A stretch of 13,242 bases of DNA from Phycisphaerae bacterium. GTDB taxonomy: Bacteria > Planctomycetota > Phycisphaerae > UBA1845 > Fen-1342. Under the pieces are notes generated by a model. It made no database searches, was not told the origin of the DNA, and saw only the letters and a program-made list of their open reading frames with translations. Shown here in pieces: positions 7,602 through 13,242 of this stretch. The stretch spans positions 1 through 13,242 of the forward strand of contig JAFGRR010000582.1 of NCBI GenBank assembly GCA_016935035.1. Reading direction: 5' to 3'. The translations under genes and the position numbers were made by a program. Each line of letters starts with the position of its first letter. Position 1 is the first letter of the stretch.

Positions 7602-8710
7602 TGGGCATCGAGGTTGCCAACGTCACCAAGCAGTTCGGGGCCTTCGCGGCCCTGCGCGACGTCAGCCTGCGCGTCAAAGCCGGCGAACTCATCGCACTGC
7701 TGGGCCCGTCCGGCTCCGGCAAAACGACGTTGCTTCGCGTTATTGCCGGACTGGAAGCGCCCGACTCCGGCAGCGTCCTTTTCGAGGGCGAGGACGCCAC
7801 CACGCGCCACGTCCGCGACCGCCGCGTCGGCTTCGTCTTTCAACACTACGCCCTGTTCCGTCACATGACGGTCTTTGAAAACGTGGCGTTCGGCCTGCGC
7901 GTGCGGCCGCGCCGCTTGCGCCCTACGCGTGCGGACATCCGCCGCCGCGTCATGGAACTGCTCCACCTCGTGCAGCTCGAAGGCTTCGCGAAGCGCTACC
8001 CGTCGCAACTCTCCGGCGGTCAGCGTCAGCGTGTGGCCCTAGCCCGGGCATTGGCGGTCGAGCCGAAGGTGCTGCTGCTCGACGAGCCGTTCGGCGCCCT
8101 GGACGCCAAGGTCCGCCAGGAGCTGCGCCGCTGGCTGCGCCGCTTGCACGAAGAGATCCACGTAACCAGCGTCTTCGTGACGCACGACCAGGATGAGGCA
8201 CTGGAGGTCGCCGACCGCGTCGTCGTCATGAACACCGGCCAGATCGAACAGATCGGCACGCCCGAGGAAGTGTTCCGCAGCCCGGCCAGCGCTTTCGTCA
8301 TGAACTTCCTGGGCACCGTGAACGTCTTTCATCGGCGGGTGGACAGCCTGACGCCGGGACCGGACGCGATCGAACTCCAGTGTCCGGACGAGTTGCCGGC
8401 GGGCTCGCGTCCGGCGCGGATTTTCGTCCGCCCGCACCATCTGGAGATCAACGCCGGCCCGACCGGAGCGCCCGGCCTGCGTGGGCTTGTGCAGTACATC
8501 AACGCGGCCAGCCCGCAGGTCAAGGTCGAGGTGCTCTCCGAGTTCGGCGAAGTGCTCCAGATTGAAACATCACAGGATCGCTACCAGGAATTGGCTCTGC
8601 AAAAGGGAAGCGAAGTGTTCGTCACGCCAAAGGAGATGCGGGTCTTCTTCGACGACGGCCACCATGGTCCTTCAACACCGTCAACGCAGTTGCCCGACAG
8701 GATGAGTTAG
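7601..8710 (+). CDS. cysA: Sulfate ABC transporter ATP-binding protein CysA
   Basis: Cytoplasmic ATPase that drives sulfate import through CysT/CysW. The protein has 369 residues. Nucleotide-binding domain: Walker A GPSGSGKT (35-42), Q-loop Q81, signature LSGGQ (137-141), Walker B LLLDEP (158-163), D-loop GALD (165-168) and switch histidine H195. VFQHYALFRHMTVFENVAFGL is a hallmark of CysA within the sulfate/spermidine-type ATPases. Residues about 235-355 are the regulatory C-terminal region, including a TOBE-type fold with IFVRPHHLEI. The last 15 residues are unconserved. All catalytic residues are present. The start ATG overlaps the cysW stop by one base, and the next gene begins 2 bases after the stop. 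Confidence 0.96.
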   Translation: MGIEVANVTKQFGAFAALRDVSLRVKAGELIALLGPSGSGKTTLLRVIAGLEAPDSGSVLFEGEDATTRHVRDRRVGFVFQHYALFRHMTVFENVAFGLRVRPRRLRPTRADIRRRVMELLHLVQLEGFAKRYPSQLSGGQRQRVALARALAVEPKVLLLDEPFGALDAKVRQELRRWLRRLHEEIHVTSVFVTHDQDEALEVADRVVVMNTGQIEQIGTPEEVFRSPASAFVMNFLGTVNVFHRRVDSLTPGPDAIELQCPDELPAGSRPARIFVRPHHLEINAGPTGAPGLRGLVQYINAASPQVKVEVLSEFGEVLQIETSQDRYQELALQKGSEVFVTPKEMRVFFDDGHHGPSTPSTQLPDRMS

Positions 8711-8712
8711 CC

Positions 8713-10095
8713 ATGTCCATCGAGAAAGTCGCCGTGATCGGGCTCGACTGTTGCGAGCCGAGTCTTGTGTTCGACCGTTGGCGCGACGACCTGCCCAACC
8801 TGCGCCGCCTCATGCAGTCCGGCTTGCATGGCAACCTCGAAAGCTGCCTGCCGCCAATCACTGTGCCCGCCTGGACCTGCATGACCACCGGCAAGGACCC
8901 GGGTGAACTCGGCATCTACGGTTTTCGCAATCGCCGGGACTACAGCTATGACCGGCTCGGCACGGCGACGAGTCTCGACGTGCGGCAACCGCGTGTCTGG
9001 GACCTCCTCGGCCAAGCTGGCAAACAGACGATCGCGGTTGGCGTGCCGCAGACCTTTCCGATCGCGCGGCCCCCCAAGGGCTGCATGGTGACCTGTTTTC
9101 TAACGCCCAGCATCGAGAGCGACTACACGCATCCGATTTCGCTGAAGCGCGAAATCGCGGGACTAGTCGGCGAGTACATGGTGGACGTGCCGGAGTTTCG
9201 CACGGACGACAAGACGCGGCTGGCCGAGCAGATCAACGTCATGACGGACAAGCGGTTTGCCGTCTGCCGCCATCTGCTGCGCACCAAGCCGTGGGACCTG
9301 TTCTTCATGGTCGAAATCGGCGTGGATCGGATTCATCACGGGTTCTGGCGCTACATGGATCGCGAGCATCACGGATATACGCCGGGGAATCCGTTCGAGA
9401 ACGTCATCCATGATTACTACGTGCGCGTCGACGGGTTGATTGGGCAACTGCTCGGCGAGCTTGATCTGAGCAAGACGGCCGTCTGGGTCGTGTCGGACCA
9501 CGGTTCGAAGCGGCTCGAGGGCGGTGTGTGCTTCAACGACTGGCTGATTCGCGAAGGTTTACTGGTGATGAAGGAGCCGGCGACCGAGCCGCGGCGTTTC
9601 GCGTTCGACGACGTCGACTGGTCGCGCACGCGGGTGTGGGGCGAGGGTGGCTACTACGGCCGGTGCTTCATCAACGTCGAGGGGCGCGAGCCGCATGGCA
9701 TCGTGCCGAAGTCACGCTACGAGACGCTGCGCGACGAGCTCATCGCCAGGCTCGAAGCACTCACCGACCCGCAGGGACGCCCGACGGGCACACGGGCCTA
9801 TAGGCCCGAGGCGATTTACCGCGACGTCAACGGCGTTCCGCCGGACCTGCTCGTCATCTTCGGCGACCTGCGCTGGCGCAGCGTCGGCACGGTGGGCAAC
9901 CCGGAAATTCACACGCGTGAGAACGACACCGGCCCCGATGACGCCAACCATTCGCAGCAGGGCCTCTACATCCTGTCTCACCCGTCGCTGAAAACCGCAC
10001 GACAGGACGCCTCACTCTACGACGTGACACCGACAATCCTGAACATCCTGGGTCATCCTATCCCAGCGGACATCCGCGGACGTGCCCTGGTTTGA
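8713..10095 (+). CDS. Alkaline-phosphatase-superfamily phosphodiesterase / nucleotide pyrophosphatase-like enzyme
   Basis: A 460-residue soluble protein with no signal peptide, so presumably cytoplasmic. It has the full two-metal site of the type I phosphodiesterase/nucleotide pyrophosphatase group: D12 in IGLDCCEP, nucleophile T50 in PPITVPAWT, the MTTGKDPGELGIYGF segment, D205 and H209 in GVDRIHHGFW, D262-H263 in VVSDHG and H413 in ANHSQQG. The C-terminus DVTPTILNILGHPIPADIRGRAL closes the fold. A sulfatase is unlikely because the formylglycine motif C/S-x-P-x-R is absent and Thr is the nucleophile. Its substrate is unknown. It starts 2 bases after cysA and is almost certainly co-translated. 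An inference from context is action on a sulfur-pathway nucleotide such as APS, PAPS or PAP, but nothing in the sequence proves it. Confidence 0.88.
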   Translation: MSIEKVAVIGLDCCEPSLVFDRWRDDLPNLRRLMQSGLHGNLESCLPPITVPAWTCMTTGKDPGELGIYGFRNRRDYSYDRLGTATSLDVRQPRVWDLLGQAGKQTIAVGVPQTFPIARPPKGCMVTCFLTPSIESDYTHPISLKREIAGLVGEYMVDVPEFRTDDKTRLAEQINVMTDKRFAVCRHLLRTKPWDLFFMVEIGVDRIHHGFWRYMDREHHGYTPGNPFENVIHDYYVRVDGLIGQLLGELDLSKTAVWVVSDHGSKRLEGGVCFNDWLIREGLLVMKEPATEPRRFAFDDVDWSRTRVWGEGGYYGRCFINVEGREPHGIVPKSRYETLRDELIARLEALTDPQGRPTGTRAYRPEAIYRDVNGVPPDLLVIFGDLRWRSVGTVGNPEIHTRENDTGPDDANHSQQGLYILSHPSLKTARQDASLYDVTPTILNILGHPIPADIRGRALV

Positions 10096-10098
10096 CGC

Positions 10099-10119
10099 CG
10101 CCGCGCTGTCGTCGCGGCG
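10099..10119. terminator. GC-rich hairpin after the sulfate operon
   Basis: CGCCGCG (10099-10105) pairs with CGCGGCG (10113-10119) around a seven-base loop, starting 3 bases after the phosphodiesterase stop. No T-run follows, so termination would need Rho, or the structure may only protect the mRNA end. It is the only strong hairpin in the 177-base gap before the prepilin gene. Confidence 0.45.
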
Positions 10120-10272
10120 TAGCAACACTGGTACGACCACGATTCGCACAACACCGACCATAGGCACTATCCCAACGGCCCACGGTCGAACATACTCCGG
10201 CAAGACTGAGCGCAGAGCCCGGTCGTGGGGCCGGGGTCGAGCCGACCTGTTCGTTTCCTGGAGGTCGCAACC

Positions 10273-11169
10273 ATGCGAAGACGCGGATTCACACTGATTG
10301 AGTTGCTCGTCGTGGTCGCAATTATCGCCCTGCTGGTCTCGATTCTAGTGCCCTCGCTGTCGTCGGCGCGCGAGCAGGCCCGGCGGACGCTCTGCATATC
10401 AAATCTGCGGCAGCTATCCCACGGCTGGCACATGTACGCCGACGACAACAACGACACGTCGCTGCCCGGACGCTACGCAAAGGCATCGGGCGTTATGACG
10501 AATCCTGACAACTGGTACCGCGTCGGCAACGGCCTGAAGTATCGGCCACGTTGGGTGGCGACAATGGGAATGTACGTCGGCATCTACGCCTTCGACCATC
10601 CGCGCACCGACGACGACCGCCAGGACTATGACAGCAAGGTCTACGCCTGTCCCGCCGCCCCGAAGTGGATCGACGAGCGCAACTATGCCTACGGCTACAA
10701 TCATCAGTTCCTCGGCAACGCGCGCAAGACGAACGGGCGCTTCCACAACTTCCCCGTGAACCGCTCGCGGATCAGGAGTTTTGCCGGCACCGTGCTGGGC
10801 GCCGACTGCATGGGCACCGCCGCTGGCGTACCACGCGTTGACCGACTCAGCTACAACAACAGCGGCACGGACTACGCCGAACTGGGCAATCACGGCTGGA
10901 CGCTTGATCCGCCACGCCTGACGGAAACGTCCGACCGCGGCACCGGCGACGCGGACAGCCCGCGCGCGGCGATCGATCCGCGGCACGTCGGCAAAGCCAA
11001 CACCGTCTTTTGTGACGGGCACGCCGAAGCTCTGACGCCACTGAAGCTCGGCTACCGTGTACTGCCCAACGGTGCCTACGTTGACCTGGAAACCGTCGAT
11101 GATCCACCCACAAACCGCCTGTTCGGCGGCTCCGACGGCGATGACGATCCGCCGGATCTGCCGATGTAA
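10273..11169 (+). CDS. Prepilin-like protein with N-terminal methylation motif and H-x9-DG motif
   Basis: A 298-residue protein of the DUF1559-like planctomycete pseudopilin family. Residues 1-5 (MRRRG) form a short leader; a type IV prepilin peptidase should cut between G5 and F6, giving a mature N-terminus FTLIELLVVVAIIALLVSIL with the conserved Glu at position 5. This helix anchors the protein in the membrane or a pseudopilus. C41 in CISNLRQLSHGWHMYADDN and H238-x9-D248-G (RHVGKANTVFCDGHAE) are family hallmarks. The C-terminal tail is acidic. Such genes occur in many copies in planctomycetes, usually without known function. GGAGG lies 8 bases upstream of ATG 10273; the frame is open further up to 10225, but that would place extra residues before the leader. 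No pilus-assembly genes adjoin it. Confidence 0.88.
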   Translation: MRRRGFTLIELLVVVAIIALLVSILVPSLSSAREQARRTLCISNLRQLSHGWHMYADDNNDTSLPGRYAKASGVMTNPDNWYRVGNGLKYRPRWVATMGMYVGIYAFDHPRTDDDRQDYDSKVYACPAAPKWIDERNYAYGYNHQFLGNARKTNGRFHNFPVNRSRIRSFAGTVLGADCMGTAAGVPRVDRLSYNNSGTDYAELGNHGWTLDPPRLTETSDRGTGDADSPRAAIDPRHVGKANTVFCDGHAEALTPLKLGYRVLPNGAYVDLETVDDPPTNRLFGGSDGDDDPPDLPM

Positions 11170-11192
11170 CGGAGTTAACCGCAGGCGCATCC

Positions 11193-11207
11193 CGGACGCA
11201 CCGTCCG
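11193..11207. repeat. Small perfect hairpin between the prepilin gene and hydA
   Basis: CGGACG (11193-11198) pairs with CGTCCG (11202-11207) around CAC, 23 bases after the prepilin stop. TTTT occurs only about 20 bases later, so it is not a canonical terminator. The rest of the 197-base gap holds an AT-rich -10-like patch (TATATATT, 11274-11281) with no matching -35, and nothing else recognisable. Confidence 0.4.
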
Positions 11208-11366
11208 CGTGGCTCCTACACCACCGTTTTGTGGCGTGTCCCGCTCGACACCGCTACCCGCCGCGCGATACCGTATATATTCCTCGTCGGGCGTTGTGTT
11301 TCCGGCCCGCCAGCGGTGCGGTTTCGTATTCTGGCGTTCAATTCCGAGCACGGATGAGGGCATGAC

Positions 11367-12764
11367 GTGAAATTCGACACGATTATCAAGGGCGGAAAAC
11401 TGGTCACGGCCAGTGAGACCGTGCGCGGGGATCTGGGCATTCGCGATGGGCGCATCGTTGCCATCGCCAAACGGCTCGACGCGGGCCGCGCGAACGACGC
11501 GACGATCGTCGACGCCAGCGGACGCTACGTCATGCCCGGCGGCATTGACGCGCACGTCCACCTGGCGCTGCCGTTCTGCGGGACGGTGTCGGCCGACGAT
11601 TACGACTCCGGCACGCGGGCGGCGGCCTGCGGCGGCGTTACCACGCTGATCGACTTCGCGATTCCGTACGGCAAGGAGACGTTGCAGCAGGCCGTGGACA
11701 ACTGGCAGGCGCGGGCCGAGGGCAAGGCGTGCATCGACTACTCGTTTCACCTGGCGATCACCAACTGGGAGCAGCAGAAGAAAGACGTGCCGAAGATGAT
11801 CGAACGCGGCATCCCGACCTTCAAGCAGTTCATGATCTACGAGAGCCAGGGCTGGCAATCCGACGACGCCGCCATGTATGCGGCACTCGAAGCGTTGCGT
11901 GATCTGGGCGGGATGCTGTGCGTGCATGCCGAGTCCAGCCGTGTGCTGGACATGCTGATTGAGCGGCACCACAACAAGGCGGAGATGAAGAAGCACGGGG
12001 CGTATCTGCACACAATCACGCGGCCGAACTTCATCGAGGCGGAGGCCATCCAGCGCGCTATTGAGTGGGCGCGGGTCACGCGTGGGCGACTGTATATCGT
12101 GCACATGAGCACAGGCGAAGGCGCCGATCTGGTGCGCCGGGCACGCGAGGAGGGCGTCGACGTGATCGCCGAGACGTGTCCGCAGTATCTGGCGCTCGAT
12201 GACAGTCTGTTCGCCGGCAAGGACGGGCACCTCTACGGCACGTGCCCGCAGATCAAGAAGCCGCGCGACCAGAAGCGGCTGTGGGCGGGCCTGAAGAGTG
12301 GCGAGGTAAGCACGATCGCCACCGACACGTGCACGTTCAATACGAAGCAGAAGGCGATGTGGAAGGGTGACTGGACCAAGATCCCCATGGGCATGCCCGG
12401 CCTGGAGACCATGCTGCCGATCATCTTCACCGACGGCGTGCTTAAGCGGCGGCTGACGGTCAACCAGCTCGTCGAGAAGTGCTGCACGGCGCCGGCGCGA
12501 ATCATGGGGCTCTATCCGCGCAAGGGCACGCTCCAGGTTGGTGCCGACGCCGACGTCACGATCATCCACCCCACGAAGAAACGCCGGGTGGATTGGCGCA
12601 AGATGCAGACCAACTGTGACTGGAGCCCGTTCCAGGGACGTGAGTTGGCGGGTTTCGCGGAGCACACGTTCTGCCGCGGCGAGCAGATTGTGAAGGACTA
12701 TCGGTTCGTGGGGCGTAACGGGTATGGGCAGTTCGTGCCGCGCTCCAATCTGCTTCCATCCTGA
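11367..12764 (+). CDS. hydA: Dihydropyrimidinase (D-hydantoinase family)
   Basis: Hydrolyses the ring of 5,6-dihydrouracil or dihydrothymine to N-carbamoyl-beta-amino acids, the second step of reductive pyrimidine breakdown; many relatives also open hydantoins. The 465 residues form a cytoplasmic amidohydrolase barrel. Metal ligands are H63 and H65 (GGIDAHVHL), the carboxylated lysine K153 (TFKQFMIY), H187 (CVHAES), H246 (IVHMST) and D320; Y158 matches the substrate-orienting Tyr. The usual TDHCPF after the Asp ligand reads TDTCTF, so the His next to D320 is Thr. GTG 11367 is the start: GAGGG lies 6 bases upstream and the protein begins in register with family members. Preceding it, ATG ACG TGA (11362-11370) overlaps the GTG. 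preT follows 38 bases later, which favours dihydropyrimidines as the substrate. Confidence 0.92.
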   Translation: MKFDTIIKGGKLVTASETVRGDLGIRDGRIVAIAKRLDAGRANDATIVDASGRYVMPGGIDAHVHLALPFCGTVSADDYDSGTRAAACGGVTTLIDFAIPYGKETLQQAVDNWQARAEGKACIDYSFHLAITNWEQQKKDVPKMIERGIPTFKQFMIYESQGWQSDDAAMYAALEALRDLGGMLCVHAESSRVLDMLIERHHNKAEMKKHGAYLHTITRPNFIEAEAIQRAIEWARVTRGRLYIVHMSTGEGADLVRRAREEGVDVIAETCPQYLALDDSLFAGKDGHLYGTCPQIKKPRDQKRLWAGLKSGEVSTIATDTCTFNTKQKAMWKGDWTKIPMGMPGLETMLPIIFTDGVLKRRLTVNQLVEKCCTAPARIMGLYPRKGTLQVGADADVTIIHPTKKRRVDWRKMQTNCDWSPFQGRELAGFAEHTFCRGEQIVKDYRFVGRNGYGQFVPRSNLLPS

Positions 12765-12802
12765 CAGTTTGAACCAAGGCCACACTCGCGGGAGGTTTTC
12801 TC

Positions 12803-13242
12803 GTGCATGACGGCAACGGAATTCTGACTCTACAAGGCGCGATTCAGGAAGCCGGGCGTTGTTTGCTCTGCCATGACGCGCCATGCAATACCGGATGCGG
12901 GGCCGACTCTGATCCGGCGACGTTCATTCTCAAGCTGCGCATGGGTGATATTCGCGGCGCAGTGCGAACGCTGCGCGAGCACAACATACTCGCCGGGGTC
13001 TGCGCCCAGGTTTGTCCGACCTGCCGGTTGTGCGGGGCGGGGTGCTCGCGGTCGGAGTTGGATGACCCGATTCGCATTGCCGAGATTCAGGCGTTTCTGG
13101 CCAACTACGAGCGGCGGGAGAAGATGCGTGTGTTGCGTGCGCCGTCGCCCGGCGATCGGCGCGTGGCGGTGATTGGATCGGGGCCGGCGGGACTGTCGGC
13201 CGCGGCCAGCCTGGCGCTGCGCGGCTATGCGGTGGTCGTGTA
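12803..13242 (+). CDS. preT: NAD-dependent dihydropyrimidine dehydrogenase subunit PreT, N-terminal part (cut by right edge)
   Basis: PreT with PreA reversibly reduces uracil and thymine with NADH, feeding the dihydropyrimidinase encoded just upstream. About 146 residues are visible. They show the two-cluster Fe-S domain shared with GltD and mammalian DPYD: C20, C23, C28 and C32 in RCLLCHDAPCNTGCGADSD, then C67, C71, C77 and C81 in GVCAQVCPTCRLCGAGC. The FAD-binding Rossmann motif GSGPAGLSAA begins at G125. The family usually has Pro after the fourth Cys (CP); here it is Gly. The start is GTG 12803, with GGAGG 7 bases upstream. A GltD-like glutamate synthase subunit is the main alternative, but the DAPC-x3-C spacing and the hydA neighbour favour PreT. 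The gene continues beyond the window. Confidence 0.88.
   Translation, partial: MHDGNGILTLQGAIQEAGRCLLCHDAPCNTGCGADSDPATFILKLRMGDIRGAVRTLREHNILAGVCAQVCPTCRLCGAGCSRSELDDPIRIAEIQAFLANYERREKMRVLRAPSPGDRRVAVIGSGPAGLSAAASLALRGYAVVV

Noticed and set aside
8713..10095. Possible sulfatase, suggested by the sulfate transport neighbours
   Set aside because: No C/S-x-P-x-R formylglycine motif is present and the nucleophile position is Thr in ITVPAWT, which fits phosphodiesterases.
10225..10272. Upstream extension of the prepilin-like protein
   Set aside because: It would place 16 extra residues before a short MRRRG leader; GGAGG at 10260-10264 fits ATG 10273.
11175..12884. A 569-codon open frame on the minus strand across hydA, longer than hydA itself
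   Set aside because: The plus-strand frame carries all metal ligands and family motifs of a dihydropyrimidinase. The minus frame is Arg/His/Leu-rich antisense of GC-rich codons with no recognisable domain.

Overview
The window looks like chromosomal DNA of a GC-rich planctomycete, possibly a member of Phycisphaerae or a related uncultured lineage. Four things point there: a Ser/Thr protein kinase with a roughly 100-residue N-terminal extension, a solitary prepilin-like protein with the H-x9-DG motif, a SirB1-type transglutaminase-fold protein, and several small membrane-anchored proteins. The phylum call is moderately confident and the class is a guess. No rRNA, tRNA, CRISPR array, transposase or phage gene was seen, and no gene-free stretch exceeds about 230 bases.

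Left part (1-3922), all on the minus strand. The window opens inside a Ser/Thr kinase that runs off the left edge. It is followed by clpX with a convincing intrinsic terminator, a 99-residue membrane-anchored protein with a SHOCT-like tail, and a SirB1/transglutaminase-like protein with a helical repeat tail. The kinase-clpX spacer carries an unusual cluster of inverted repeats.

Strand switch (3923-4008). The SirB1-like gene diverges from a plus-strand gene for a membrane-anchored HEAT-repeat protein. That gene has a perfect TATAAT box so close to its ATG that its mRNA is probably leaderless. All following genes are on the plus strand.

Sulfate uptake operon (4755-10095). It holds a sulfate-binding protein, the permeases CysT and CysW, and the ATPase CysA, tightly packed. 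A complete alkaline-phosphatase-superfamily phosphodiesterase follows 2 bases after cysA. The binding protein captures sulfate outside the inner membrane, CysT/CysW form the channel and CysA powers import for cysteine and methionine synthesis. The role of the phosphodiesterase is unknown, but its spacing implies co-translation.

Right part (10273-13242). A stand-alone prepilin-like protein is followed by a second metabolic cluster: a dihydropyrimidinase/hydantoinase and the start of preT, the Fe-S/flavin subunit of NAD-dependent dihydropyrimidine dehydrogenase, cut by the right edge. Together they suggest reductive uracil/thymine breakdown; preA would be expected just beyond the window.

Most of this is recognisable housekeeping and metabolism. 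I do not see a clear undescribed system. The most interesting points are the phosphodiesterase coupled to sulfate import, the SirB1 protein lacking its usual His, the leaderless HEAT gene, and the mutually exclusive hairpins behind clpX.
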